A stretch of DNA of 64,000 nt from an uncultured Verrucomicrobia subdivision 3 bacterium (GCA_903875465.1 CAIQWB010000025.1:40751-104750); one strand, 5' to 3'. Shown: positions 17,558 through 27,069, counted from the first letter of the stretch. Notes: generated from the letters alone by a model not told the origin. Numbers and translations are program-made.

Positions 17558-19555
17558 ATGAAAAAAGTGCTTATCTTGACGGCGGGATTTGGGGAAGGCC
17601 ACAACGCCGCCGCCCGCAACCTCCGGGACGCACTGGAATTCATCTCGGATGAAGTGCAGGTGGAGGTGCTGGATTTGTTTGAAAGCACGTACGGCTCCAT
17701 GAACACCCTGGCCAAAAGCGCCTACCTGAACATGGTGCAGTATGCCCCCAAACTGTGGGGCGGGGTCTACAACCTGCTGGATAATTCCAAGTTTGTGGAA
17801 AACCGGCTCGGGGGCTTTACCAAGCTTAAAAATGCGCTGGCCGACATTCTCCACGAAACCCAGCCCGATTGCGTGGTTTCCACCTACCCGGTATACGCCC
17901 ATGTGATCCAGGAACTCTACCGGGATTACGCCGAGCGGCCGTTTACCTTCATTACCGTGGTGACCGACGCCATCACGGTCAACTCGGCCTGGTACCGCGC
18001 CCCTAGTGACCTTTACTGCGTGGCGAACGAGCCCACCGCCGAAGTGCTGGTGCAGGCGGGCGTGCCCAAGGCCAAAATCCGGGCGCTGGGGTTTCCCGTG
18101 AGCCTGCTATTCACCGAGGAACCGGCGCTCCCCCTGCGCCTGCCAGTGGGGGAGGAGCTCCGGAAAATTCTCTACGTGATTGGCACCGGCAAGAAAAAGG
18201 CCGGCAAGGTGATCGAGCGGTTGCTCGCCCTGCCCCAGGTGCAATTAACCATTGTGTGCGGACGGGATGCCGAGCTGAAGGCGAATTTATTGGAGCGCAC
18301 CAGCGAATTTCAGGATCGCGCCCATGTGCTGGGCTGGACCAATCAGATGCCCAAGCTATTGCTCAGCCACCACGTGGTTATCAGCAAAGCCGGGGGGGCC
18401 ATCACCCAGGAGGCGATTGCCGCGCGCTGCCCCATGATTGTAAACCAGGTCATTCCCGGGCAGGAGGAGGGCAATGCGCAGCTCATCGGTGATTACAAGC
18501 TGGGGGCGGTGGTGGAACGCAACCGGGAGGTCCCCGAATTGATCGAGGAGGCGTTTGGGCACAAGGCGAAACTCTGGCTGGAATGGCGCAAAAACCTGCT
18601 CCGCATCAGCAAGCCGGATGCGGCATTAACCCTGGCCGAGCTGGTGCTGGCCCAGTGCGAAGTGGCCGATCCCACCGGGGAAAAAATCAAATTATTCAAA
18701 CCGGCGGGCCGGGAGTTAAAGTCCGCCGCCAAGAGCGGGCCCGCGAGTCCGCCCCGCATGTTGCTCTGTGATTTTCACATCCACACCAGTTATTCGGATG
18801 GCAAACTGACCGTGCCCGAGGTGGTGGATTTCTACGGCCGGCTGGGGTTCGACTGCATCTGCATTACCGACCATCTGGCCGATCCGCGCCGCCTGATTGG
18901 CAAACTGGCCCGGTTGAGCAACATGACGGTGAGCGAGGATCAATTGGAGGAATACTTTGAGGTCATCGAGCGCGAACGCCAGCGGGCCTGGCGCAAATAC
19001 AACATGATCGTGATGACCGGGATTGAATTTAACAAGGACGGTTACACGAGCAAAACCTCGGCGCATTTGCTGGGCATCGATCTCAAGAGCCCCATTCCCT
19101 CGGCCCTCGACCTGCCGGAAACTATCGCGCACATCCACGCCCAGGGCGGGCTGGCGGTGGCTTCCCATCCGCACATCATGAAAAGTGAGTGGGGCAAAAA
19201 CACCCTTTATCTTTGGGAAAACCACGAGAAATTTGCCCACCTGATTGACGCATGGGAGATTGCCAACCGGCACAATATCTTCGATTGTGTGGGCATGAAA
19301 CGCCTGCCCTTCCTGGGCAACAGTGATTTTCACAAGCCGAAACATATTTATTCGTGGAAAACACTGTTGTATTGCGAAAAAGACGCCGAAGCCATCAAGG
19401 AATGTGTCCGCCGCAATGAACATGTGTCCATCACTTTGTTCCGGGAGAACAACCAACTGGTGGCCAATGCACCGTTGCGCCCCGCACCGGCGACGGGCCG
19501 GTCAGAACTGGCCATGCCCGCCGCGGCTGGATTGCTGGCCGTCCGCAGTCATTAA
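17558..19555 (+). CDS. Glycosyltransferase (MGDG-synthase/MurG-like) fused to a PHP phosphoesterase domain
   Basis: 665 aa, one uninterrupted frame, start supported by AGAGGAAA upstream of ATG 17558. Residues 1-~370 match the processive diacylglycerol glucosyltransferase/MGDG synthase fold: 'LTAGFGEGHNAAARNLRDAL' at the N-terminus, 'VVSTYPVYAHVI', then 'ISKAGGAITQEAIAARCPM' with 'IPGQEEGNAQLI' as the nucleotide-sugar site. From residue 401 a PHP-type metallo-phosphoesterase begins: 'CDFHIHTSYSDG' (404-415), 'ITDHLADPRR', 'VMTGIEFN', 'VASHPHIM' and 'LGNSDFHKP', i.e. the full His/Asp/Glu metal set. The expected role of the first half is glycolipid synthesis; the PHP substrate is unknown. The ppk1 gene follows 66 bp downstream. 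Confidence 0.85.
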   Translation: MKKVLILTAGFGEGHNAAARNLRDALEFISDEVQVEVLDLFESTYGSMNTLAKSAYLNMVQYAPKLWGGVYNLLDNSKFVENRLGGFTKLKNALADILHETQPDCVVSTYPVYAHVIQELYRDYAERPFTFITVVTDAITVNSAWYRAPSDLYCVANEPTAEVLVQAGVPKAKIRALGFPVSLLFTEEPALPLRLPVGEELRKILYVIGTGKKKAGKVIERLLALPQVQLTIVCGRDAELKANLLERTSEFQDRAHVLGWTNQMPKLLLSHHVVISKAGGAITQEAIAARCPMIVNQVIPGQEEGNAQLIGDYKLGAVVERNREVPELIEEAFGHKAKLWLEWRKNLLRISKPDAALTLAELVLAQCEVADPTGEKIKLFKPAGRELKSAAKSGPASPPRMLLCDFHIHTSYSDGKLTVPEVVDFYGRLGFDCICITDHLADPRRLIGKLARLSNMTVSEDQLEEYFEVIERERQRAWRKYNMIVMTGIEFNKDGYTSKTSAHLLGIDLKSPIPSALDLPETIAHIHAQGGLAVASHPHIMKSEWGKNTLYLWENHEKFAHLIDAWEIANRHNIFDCVGMKRLPFLGNSDFHKPKHIYSWKTLLYCEKDAEAIKECVRRNEHVSITLFRENNQLVANAPLRPAPATGRSELAMPAAAGLLAVRSH

Positions 19556-19621
19556 CACCATTGTCATGGATCACTCTATTTGGCAACATCGGCGCGGCCC
19601 TGTGCCAGCGCGCGGGAGCTT

Positions 19622-21784
19622 ATGACCATTCGTTTCGAACCGGCACATTTTTTTAACCGCGAATTGAGCTGGCTGGAATTTAACCAGCGCGTGCTCGATG
19701 AAGCCTTGGATCCGGCGAATCCGCTGCTCGAACGCTTAAAATTCTTCACCATTGTCAGCTCCAACCTGGATGAGTTTTTTGAGGTGCGCGTGGCCGGCCT
19801 CAAGCAACAAATTGAAAGCGAAGTCGTGGAGCGCAGCGTGGATGGGCGCACGGCCACGGAGATTTTTCAGGCGGTGACCCAGCGGGTCCGGCGGATGGTG
19901 GCCGACCAGTATGCCTGCTGGCGGAACGAACTCCAGCCGGCGCTGGCCGAAAATGGGTTGAACATCTTCCCCATGGCCACGCTCAAGCGCGCGGATTTTG
20001 ATTATATTGAGGAATATTATCATTCCAAAATCCGCCCGGTGCTGACCCCGCTGGCCATTGATCCCGCTCATCCATTTCCGCAACTGCTAAACAAATCTCT
20101 GAACCTGATGGTGCGCCTGGAAATGAAAAAAGGCCGCCAGACGATCAAGCACACGGCCGTGGTCCAGTGCCCGGCCATCCTGCCGCGCCTGCTCCCGCTG
20201 CCGCGCGATGGGCAGCAACGCAATTACGTGTTCCTTGGCCAGTTGGTGGGCCATTTCCTGGCCGATCTCTTTCCCGGCACCAAAATCCTCGGCTACTGGC
20301 CCTTTCGCGTGACCCGCAACAGCGAGTTATACATTGACGAGGAGGAAACCGGCAATGTGCTCAAGGCGGTGGAGACGGAACTTCACAACCGCCGCAAAGG
20401 CGACGCGGTGCGCCTGGAAATTGACCAGGACTGTCCAGAAGACCTGCGACTGGCTTTGCTTGGCACCTTCAAACTGACGGAGGAGGATTTGTATCTTATT
20501 GACGGCCCCGTGAATCCCACGCGCCTGATGGCCCTGTACCAGGGCGATCATTCCCCGGAATTGCGCGATCCACCGTTTGTCGCGCCGGTCGCCCGGAGCC
20601 TGCGCGGCCAGAAGGATTTGTTCGCGGCTATACGCGAGCGCGACATCCTGCTGCACCATCCGTACGAAAATTTTAACAGCGTGGTGGAATTTCTGGAGCA
20701 GGCCGCCGAGGACCGCGACGTGCTTGCCATCAAAATGACCCTGTATCGCACCGGCGGTGACGAGCGCATCGTGGGGGCGCTCATGAATGCCGTCAACCAG
20801 GGCAAGCAAGTCACCGCCGTGGTGGAATTGCGGGCGCGGTTTGACGAGGCCAACAACATTCAATGGGCCCGCCGGCTGGAGGAAAACGGCGTGCACGTGG
20901 TGTACGGCCTGGTGGGCTATAAAATCCACGCCAAGGTCGCCCTGGTGGTGCGGCATGAGCGCACCCAAATCCGCCGCTACGTCCACCTCTCCACGGGCAA
21001 TTACAATCCCACCACGGCCCGGTTGTATACGGATATTGGCTTGCTGACCTGCCACCCCGATTTTGGCGAGGATGCGACCAACCTGTTTAATTTGCTCACC
21101 GGGATCTGCCAGTTTCAAGGCATGCGCAAGTTTTTAGTCGCGCCCTTTGACTTGCATGCCCGACTGCTGGCCCTCATCCAGCGGGAAGCCACCCACGCCG
21201 AAAAAGGACTGCCGGCCCGGATTATTGCCAAATTCAATTCCCTGGTGGAACCGGAACTGATTGAGGCGCTGTATGGGGCCTCCCGGGCGGGGGTAAAAAT
21301 CGAGCTGATCATCCGCGGGGTTTGCTGCCTGCGGCCCGGCGTTCCCGGGTTGAGCGAGAACATCTCAGTGCGCAGTATCGTGGACCGCTTTCTGGAGCAC
21401 AGCCGCATTTATTATTTCGAAAACGCCTGCCAGGCCGAGGTGTTCGTGGGCAGCGCCGACTGGATGCCCCGCAATCTCTTTCGCCGCATTGAAACGGTGT
21501 TTCCGATTGAGGACGGCAACTTGCGCGAGCGGCTGATTAGCGAAGTCCTCGCCGTTTCCCTGGCCGATACGTCCCGCTCCCGCTGGCTGGGCCCGGACGG
21601 TGTTTACCACCGCAGCCAACCGGTCAATAACGAGCCACCCCGGCGTAGCCAGCCCGAGTTTGTGGCCCTGGCCGCCGCCGAGGAACCCCGCACGGGCGGT
21701 GCCAGCCGCGGCCGCACCAAGCACCCGCAGGTTAAACTCGTCAACTCCCCCTTCGGAGCGCGACCAAAAACCAAAAAGGCATGA
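19622..21784 (+). CDS. ppk1: Polyphosphate kinase 1
   Basis: 720 aa from ATG 19622; an in-frame ATG at 19580 would add 14 residues without family support. It reversibly makes polyphosphate from ATP. The N-terminal start 'FFNRELSWLEFNQRVLDEA' is typical. The phospholipase-D-like catalytic half holds 'RRYVHLSTGNYNPTTARLYT', whose His (about residue 455) is the phosphorylated residue in the family, and 'GSADWMPRNLFRRIE' near the end. A basic low-complexity tail follows. The sixA gene overlaps by 4 bp (ATGA), so the two are co-translated. Confidence 0.95.
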   Translation: MTIRFEPAHFFNRELSWLEFNQRVLDEALDPANPLLERLKFFTIVSSNLDEFFEVRVAGLKQQIESEVVERSVDGRTATEIFQAVTQRVRRMVADQYACWRNELQPALAENGLNIFPMATLKRADFDYIEEYYHSKIRPVLTPLAIDPAHPFPQLLNKSLNLMVRLEMKKGRQTIKHTAVVQCPAILPRLLPLPRDGQQRNYVFLGQLVGHFLADLFPGTKILGYWPFRVTRNSELYIDEEETGNVLKAVETELHNRRKGDAVRLEIDQDCPEDLRLALLGTFKLTEEDLYLIDGPVNPTRLMALYQGDHSPELRDPPFVAPVARSLRGQKDLFAAIRERDILLHHPYENFNSVVEFLEQAAEDRDVLAIKMTLYRTGGDERIVGALMNAVNQGKQVTAVVELRARFDEANNIQWARRLEENGVHVVYGLVGYKIHAKVALVVRHERTQIRRYVHLSTGNYNPTTARLYTDIGLLTCHPDFGEDATNLFNLLTGICQFQGMRKFLVAPFDLHARLLALIQREATHAEKGLPARIIAKFNSLVEPELIEALYGASRAGVKIELIIRGVCCLRPGVPGLSENISVRSIVDRFLEHSRIYYFENACQAEVFVGSADWMPRNLFRRIETVFPIEDGNLRERLISEVLAVSLADTSRSRWLGPDGVYHRSQPVNNEPPRRSQPEFVALAAAEEPRTGGASRGRTKHPQVKLVNSPFGARPKTKKA

Positions 21785-22284
21785 ATCTGTTTCTCTTGCG
21801 CCATGGTCTGGCAGTGGACCGCAGCAAACCCGGTTATAAAAAGGACGCGGACCGGCCTCTGACCCCCAAGGGAAAGCAACGTTTGTGGCGGGTGGCGGAA
21901 GCCATGGAAGAACTGGAGCTGGAGTTCGATGCCATTGTGACCAGTCCTTTTTTGCGGGCCACCCAGACGGCGGAAATCATCGCCGAGGCCTTTGAACTCG
22001 GCAAAAAGCTGAGTAACTCCGAGCATCTGACCCCCAGTGGCAATCCCAAATTGTTGCTGGAATATTTAAACCAGCTCGCGCCCGCCCCGAAGAATGTCCT
22101 GCTGGTGGGCCATGAACCTTATCTCAGCCAGTTCATTGGCCTGCTGGTGGCCGGCAACACCAATGCGCAAGTGGACCTGAAAAAAGGCGCGCTCTGCAAA
22201 TTGGAGATTGAAACGCTCCGCTGCGGCCGTTGCGCCACACTGGCCTGGTTGCTCACCCCCAAGCAAATGCTGTTGATGGTGTAG
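21781..22284 (+). CDS. sixA: Phosphohistidine phosphatase SixA
   Basis: 167 aa. A small histidine-phosphatase-superfamily enzyme: 'LFLLRHGLAVD' holds the catalytic RHG, 'TSPFLRATQTAEI' the second Arg, and 'VLLVGHEPYLS' the second His. SixA removes phosphate from phosphohistidine in signalling proteins. It is coupled by overlap to ppk1, an enzyme that works through a phosphohistidine intermediate, so a functional link is plausible (inference). The next gene converges on it with only 7 bp between stops. Confidence 0.9.
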   Translation: MNLFLLRHGLAVDRSKPGYKKDADRPLTPKGKQRLWRVAEAMEELELEFDAIVTSPFLRATQTAEIIAEAFELGKKLSNSEHLTPSGNPKLLLEYLNQLAPAPKNVLLVGHEPYLSQFIGLLVAGNTNAQVDLKKGALCKLEIETLRCGRCATLAWLLTPKQMLLMV

Positions 22285-22291
22285 CTTCGCT

Positions 22292-25081
22292 TTACCACCA
22301 CAGCCGGAAAAATTGCTGGCGGGTGCCCGCCGGACTAATGGTCTGCACAATGTTGCTCGGACTGCTGTAAGCACCGAAGGTGGCCAGGTCTGTCCAACTG
22401 TTCAAGTTGGTGGAACTTTGGAGATGCAAGGTGTTTGTAATCAGGGGCAAGGTGGTAAAACTTACCCGGAAATTGGGGAAGGCGCGGACAATACTCAGCG
22501 GAATGGTGGGGGGCGGCGTATAGATTTGGGCGGCGCCCGATTGATAGGCCCCCAAGTCAATCACTCCCATCCCAGCCGGCCGGGCAAAACCACGCTGATC
22601 ATCGGGCGGGGCGGTGGCGCTATTGGCATACTGAATGGCGGGACTGCCGGGCAAGAGCGCCATGGTGAGGGTGGGACCGCCATTGTTGGCGAGCGGGCCG
22701 AGCAGCGGGTCCGTGAAATTGTAACTCGTGCCGCTGTTGAAGTTGGCGGAGCCGTCGGAACTGATGTTGTCCCCCAGGTCGGTAATCGCACCGTAAGTGT
22801 TGCCATTGGTGCCACCGTAAGCCAGCAGCGAGTTGCGCAAAGCAACCGAGCCATTGGTATTGGCGATTTGCGAGCCTGCGGCAAGGCCATTGGTATAGTA
22901 GGGGCCGGGATTGGCGGGTTGGGCATTGCACCAGTTGCTCGCAATCGTCACATTGAGGCCTTGGAACGTGGCAGTAACCGCATTGTAGACCCCGCCACCA
23001 AGAGCGTTGCCATTGGCGGCAGTGCTGGTGTTAGCGCTGCCGCTCGAACCGCTGGCACCCAGTGCGGAATTCAAGGCTATCGTGCAGTTTGTGGCGAGCA
23101 AGCGGTCTGCGTTGAAAATCCCGCCCCCAAAACTGTTGCCGCCATTGGCGAATGAAAAAGGAACCAACGCCGTGCCACCGCAGGCGAGATTGGAACTGAC
23201 CACGCAATCATCCAGCGTCAGGGTGCCGGCATTATAAATGCCACCGCCATTGCCATTGGCCGCAGCAAAGCTGAGGCCATAAGCACGGTTGCCCGCCAGC
23301 GACTCATTGCCGGAAATGGTGCAATGGAAAGCCGCGATCGCCGCCATGCCATAGATCGCCCCCCCGAGGCTGTTTCCGGCTGGTGCGTGACTCAGATCAT
23401 CCCCGCCTTGCGCAACATTACCCAACCATTGGCAATGGTCCATGGTCACACTGCCGCCCACAGCCGCCAAAGCGCCGCCCAAAACGGGTGTCGGGCCCTG
23501 ATAAGCAGTGTTGGGATTCAGACCACCCCGGGCCTGGTTGCTGGCAAAGCTCGTATTGGACAGTACCAAAACCCCCGAGGCTTGAAATAAAGCGCCCCCC
23601 ATGCAGGCGCCAACGCCCGGACCGGCATCGTTGGAGCAAACATTGTTTCCGACCAGGCAGTTGGCCATAGTCATACTGCCGTTGGTATTGTAAACGGCAC
23701 CGCCAAAGCCCGCGCCGGCCACCCCATAGGCACCGGAAGCCTGGTAATTGGCACCATACACCGTGTTGCTCACCAGCGTGGTGCCATACAGGCCAACGGT
23801 GCCACCGTTATTGAAAATCGCCCCGCCCCGCCCGATGCCACCGTAGTAGCAATTGGCGCTGGCGCGGTTGTTGGTCACGGTGCAGCCCGTTAGAGTAAGC
23901 GTGCCGCCCTGATTGTAAATGGCCCCGCCGTCGGCCGCATTCGAACCACTATAATAACTGTTGAAGACGCTGTTCCCGGCCAGCGTGCAGGCAGTCAAGG
24001 TGAGGGTGCCCCCATTGTTGTAGATGGCTCCGCCATCCGCCAAGGAGCTGTTGTTCGTGACGGTAACATTCCCATTCGCCAGCGTGAGATTACTCACCGC
24101 AAGGGATGCGCCCGGGGCCACGTAAAAGAGACGCACCAGATTGCCACCATCGAGGGTGGCGTAGACACCGCTGGCATCCAGGATGACATGATTGGTAATC
24201 GCCAGGGTATTGGTCAGGGTGATGGTACCGCTGCAACCGATGCTGATCCAGCCGCCGGCGCGGATAGCCGTTTGCAAACTGGCCTCGTCACAGACACTGA
24301 CCACATTGGTGGGACCAGTGCTGTTGTTGAGCACCAGAGCCACCACGGCACTCGTGGACGTGCCGTAGAGATTGGTGGCCACCACTTGGTAGAAACCCGC
24401 CTGTCCCAGCGTGGTATTGGTGAGGGACAAAGTTGGGCTGGCAGCTCCCGTCAGCGGGTTGCTTCCGAAATACCATTGGTAAGCCACGGGAGCGGCCCCC
24501 ACGGAATGAGCGGAAAAAGTTACGGTGCTGCCGACAAGGTTGGTCTGCCCCTGGGGCTGCACATCAAACGCGGGTAATTGGGCGAAATTGCCGGTGAGCG
24601 CTTGATTAGTGTTGAGTGTGAACGACAGCGGAGTGACCAGCGAATTGGTAGCGCCGGACCAACCGGCAAACACCCAACCAGCAGCCGGGGTGGCCGTGGC
24701 GGTAACCACGGAATTACTCGTAAAACTGGTCCCCGCCGGGTTCACTCCAATGCTCCCCTGACCATTGGTGGTCAGCGTGAGCGTATAAACGGGATAAGCC
24801 AGAAAAGTGCCTGTGACGGAGCGATTATTCGTCATCGCCACGTTCAAGGTATTGGTGGTGCCGCCGCCCGCCCCGGACCAGCCGCCAAAATACCAGCCGG
24901 CACTCGGCGTGGCGGTGAGAGTGACCGTGACATTCGCCGGGTAGCTGGCGAACGTCGGATTCGTCGTGATCGTGCCAGCGCCCACCGTTGTGACCGACAG
25001 CGTGTAACTGGTTGCCCCGGCGGTGGTGATTAGCAGCGTGAAGAATATTGATGCCAGCAAGAAAGAGTGACGTGGGTTCAT
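22292..25081 (-). CDS. Secreted repeat protein: InlB-B-type repeats, Ig-like domain and choice-of-anchor-Q/POMP-like beta-helix
   Basis: 929 aa from ATG 25081, with signal peptide 'HSFLLASIFFTLLITTAGA'. Domains in order: two bacterial-repeat/InlB-B-like units (about 22-175, 'GAGTITTNPTFASYPANVTV', 'GWYFGGWSGA', 'GWVFAGWSGA'); one Ig-like domain (about 175-255, 'YQWYFGSNPLTGAASPTLSL'); then a long parallel beta-helix with repeated 'GGAIYNNGGTLTLTACT' units, as in chlamydial POMP and choice-of-anchor Q proteins. It ends 'QQFFRLWW', a tail typical of verrucomicrobial secreted proteins. Likely cell-surface or extracellular. The frame stays open upstream through a 12-bp tandem repeat (25107-25235) to TTG/ATG codons near 25258; that part is treated as leader. 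Confidence 0.75.
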   Translation of the reverse strand: MNPRHSFLLASIFFTLLITTAGATSYTLSVTTVGAGTITTNPTFASYPANVTVTLTATPSAGWYFGGWSGAGGGTTNTLNVAMTNNRSVTGTFLAYPVYTLTLTTNGQGSIGVNPAGTSFTSNSVVTATATPAAGWVFAGWSGATNSLVTPLSFTLNTNQALTGNFAQLPAFDVQPQGQTNLVGSTVTFSAHSVGAAPVAYQWYFGSNPLTGAASPTLSLTNTTLGQAGFYQVVATNLYGTSTSAVVALVLNNSTGPTNVVSVCDEASLQTAIRAGGWISIGCSGTITLTNTLAITNHVILDASGVYATLDGGNLVRLFYVAPGASLAVSNLTLANGNVTVTNNSSLADGGAIYNNGGTLTLTACTLAGNSVFNSYYSGSNAADGGAIYNQGGTLTLTGCTVTNNRASANCYYGGIGRGGAIFNNGGTVGLYGTTLVSNTVYGANYQASGAYGVAGAGFGGAVYNTNGSMTMANCLVGNNVCSNDAGPGVGACMGGALFQASGVLVLSNTSFASNQARGGLNPNTAYQGPTPVLGGALAAVGGSVTMDHCQWLGNVAQGGDDLSHAPAGNSLGGAIYGMAAIAAFHCTISGNESLAGNRAYGLSFAAANGNGGGIYNAGTLTLDDCVVSSNLACGGTALVPFSFANGGNSFGGGIFNADRLLATNCTIALNSALGASGSSGSANTSTAANGNALGGGVYNAVTATFQGLNVTIASNWCNAQPANPGPYYTNGLAAGSQIANTNGSVALRNSLLAYGGTNGNTYGAITDLGDNISSDGSANFNSGTSYNFTDPLLGPLANNGGPTLTMALLPGSPAIQYANSATAPPDDQRGFARPAGMGVIDLGAYQSGAAQIYTPPPTIPLSIVRAFPNFRVSFTTLPLITNTLHLQSSTNLNSWTDLATFGAYSSPSNIVQTISPAGTRQQFFRLWW

Positions 25082-25106
25082 GAGGTGCATTTTGTTTAAA
25101 AATCTA

Positions 25107-25235
25107 CCAACTAGGAAACCAACTAGGAAACCAACTAGGAAACCAACTAGGAAACCAACTAGGAAACCAACTAGGAAACCAACTAGGAAACCAACTAGGA
25201 AACCAACTAGGAGGCCAACTAGGAGGCCAACTAGA
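25107..25235. repeat. 12-bp tandem repeat, ten units plus a partial
   Basis: Unit CCAACTAGGAAA: eight exact copies (25107-25202), then two CCAACTAGGAGG variants (25203-25226) and a partial unit ending at 25235. It lies 26 bp before the start of the secreted repeat protein (minus strand). Read in that gene's frame it would encode Leu-Val-Gly-Phe repeats. The 12-bp unit keeps the frame, so copy changes would alter leader length, not phase. A TTGACA (25278-25273, minus) with a weak TACGGT 17 bp on lies just upstream. Confidence 0.9.
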
Positions 25236-25489
25236 ATGTTATACGTTCGACCGTACACCTGTATCGCATCAATGTCAAGTGAGAAAAGCCATCGGCGAAC
25301 CCTAAACGGCCATCCACGAGGAAGTTGCCGCCAAGATTAAACCCAGGTTTAACACCATGGTTACCGTCAGAAGCGTGGCGTGACGGCCCCTCATCATGAT
25401 GGCGTCAAATATCGCTTGGGTCTGGCGCGGCCCGGTTGTGCCCGCAGCTTGGCGCTGGACATTGGCCCGGCCGCGCACCAAATTCGAGC

Positions 25490-25999
25490 ATGGTTTTGCC
25501 TTATAAAGTTGCCACGTTGATCTACGCGTTTAATGAACGGGATGAAGTGCTTCTCATCGAACGCACGCAGGAACCCAACCGGGGCTTTTGGAGCCCTTGT
25601 GGTGGTAAATTAAAGACCGAGCAGGGCGAATCTCCCTACGCCTGCGCCTGCCGTGAGGCCCGCGAGGAAACGGAGTTGCACCTCACCGCGGCCGACCTGC
25701 ATCTGACCGGACTGATCAGCGAACATGGATATCAGGGCCAGACTCACTGGTTGATGTTTTTATTTGAGATCAAACCCCGCCTCGTCGCCCTGCCACCGGC
25801 ACATCGGGAGGGCCGGTTCGAATTTTTCCCGCGCCCCGCGCTGGCCGGACTCAAAATTCCGCAGACGGATCAGGAACAGATTTGGCCCTGGTTTTGGGCT
25901 CACCGAGGAGGCTTTTTTGCCGCGCATTGTCATTGCCACGCGGATGGCCGCAATGACTGGGAACTTGAGGCCTCGCTGCCTGCAGAGCCCACCAGCTAA
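25490..25999 (+). CDS. NUDIX hydrolase
   Basis: 169 aa from ATG 25490. A cytoplasmic pyrophosphohydrolase of nucleoside-diphosphate-linked compounds. The Nudix box runs from 'GGKLKTEQGES' to 'REAREETEL' (about residues 38-63) with all catalytic Glu residues. The region before it, 'FWSPCGGK', is typical of 8-oxo-dGTP-diphosphatase-like members, so nucleotide sanitation is the best guess. The C-terminus is Trp- and His-rich ('WPWFWAHRGGFFAAHCHCHA'), which is unusual. The stop overlaps the GT2 gene's stop on the other strand (CTAA at 25996-25999). Confidence 0.85.
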   Translation: MVLPYKVATLIYAFNERDEVLLIERTQEPNRGFWSPCGGKLKTEQGESPYACACREAREETELHLTAADLHLTGLISEHGYQGQTHWLMFLFEIKPRLVALPPAHREGRFEFFPRPALAGLKIPQTDQEQIWPWFWAHRGGFFAAHCHCHADGRNDWELEASLPAEPTS

Positions 26000-27006
26000 A
26001 CCGGCCCCGGACCACCCGGGGTTTTCCCTTGGGAATAGGTGATCTGTTCCACCACATAGAGGGGCCGTCCTTTGATTTCCCGGTAAATGCGGGCGATGTA
26101 TTGGCCGACAATGCCCAGGGCCAGCAGGTTGAGACCGCCAAAGCCAAAGATAGCCACTGCCAGCGTGGTAAAGCCCAGCACCCGCAATTGGGTGAAATAA
26201 CCAAAGGCTTGCAAAACCTTTTCCACGATCAGAAAACCCGCATACCCCAGGCTCGCGGCGCAAATAATGGCACCGAGCATCGCGATCCATTGCAGAGGCA
26301 AATCGGAAAAACTAAACAAACCGTCCAAGGCATAGCGGAACAGCTTGACGAATGATTGCTTGGGCTCGCCCACGGCGCGTTCCTTACGGGCATAGGTAAT
26401 CGTCGTTTGCGGATAACCGTACCAGGATTTCAACGCAGGCAAAAAGAGGTTGGTTTCGCGCGCGGCCAGCAGTTGTTTGACCACCAGCCGGTCCACCAGG
26501 GAAAACATGCCGCTGTTCATGGGCATGACCCGCCCGGTCATGCGGTGAAACAACTGGTGAAAGGAATCAAACAAGAACCGGCGCAAGCCCCGCTCCTCGC
26601 GGCTGGTCCGGCAGCCGGTCACTACTTTATAGCCCTTGTGCCATTCCGCCAGCAGCTGGGGAATATGCTCGGGCGGGTCCTGCAAATCCGCATCCAGAAA
26701 AATCACGGCATCACCCGTCGCCTGTTCCAACCCGGCCCGGTAAGCCGGTTGCTGCCCGAAATTGCGGCTCAGCACCACCAGCCGCCAGAGGGGGAATCGC
26801 GCCAGTTCCGCCGGCACCACGTCCCGGGTGCCATCGGTGCTGCCATCGTCGATGATGATAAATTCAAATTCCTCCGGCAGGCCTTGAATGGCCCCGGCAA
26901 TGCGGTCAAAGAGCTGGCGCAGGCCATCCCGCTCATTCAACATGGGAATGATCAGCGATACCCGCCGGGTCACGCGCCCGGCACTGCTGGTTTGGTCTGG
27001 CTTCAT
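25996..27006 (-). CDS. Glycosyltransferase family 2, GtrB/ArnC/DPM1-like polyprenyl-phosphate transferase
   Basis: 336 aa. The GT-A domain (residues ~15-230) shows 'VSLIIPMLNERDGL', 'FIIIDDGSTDGTRD', 'GDAVIFLDADLQDPPEHI' (metal-binding Asp pair) and 'MNSGMFSLVDRLVV'. Two membrane segments near the C-terminus (about 240-265 and 275-300) match the GtrB/ArnC arrangement. Such enzymes load a sugar onto undecaprenyl phosphate. The downstream partner would be a membrane glycosyltransferase such as the protein encoded at 27070-28605. It is the last gene of the minus-strand glycan cluster. Confidence 0.9.
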   Translation of the reverse strand: MKPDQTSSAGRVTRRVSLIIPMLNERDGLRQLFDRIAGAIQGLPEEFEFIIIDDGSTDGTRDVVPAELARFPLWRLVVLSRNFGQQPAYRAGLEQATGDAVIFLDADLQDPPEHIPQLLAEWHKGYKVVTGCRTSREERGLRRFLFDSFHQLFHRMTGRVMPMNSGMFSLVDRLVVKQLLAARETNLFLPALKSWYGYPQTTITYARKERAVGEPKQSFVKLFRYALDGLFSFSDLPLQWIAMLGAIICAASLGYAGFLIVEKVLQAFGYFTQLRVLGFTTLAVAIFGFGGLNLLALGIVGQYIARIYREIKGRPLYVVEQITYSQGKTPGGPGPV

Positions 27007-27069
27007 TGGGATGAATTTACAAGGCCAGGCGGCCGCACCACCGCCGCCAGCGGGAGCGGGGCCATCAGG

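Noticed and set aside
25107..25235. CRISPR-like array
   Set aside because: Units are contiguous 12-mers without spacers, and no cas genes are present.
25080..25340. Plus-strand frame across the tandem repeat giving Lys-Pro-Thr-Arg repeats
   Set aside because: Any tandem 12-mer without a stop gives an open repeat frame. No start site or partner supports it.
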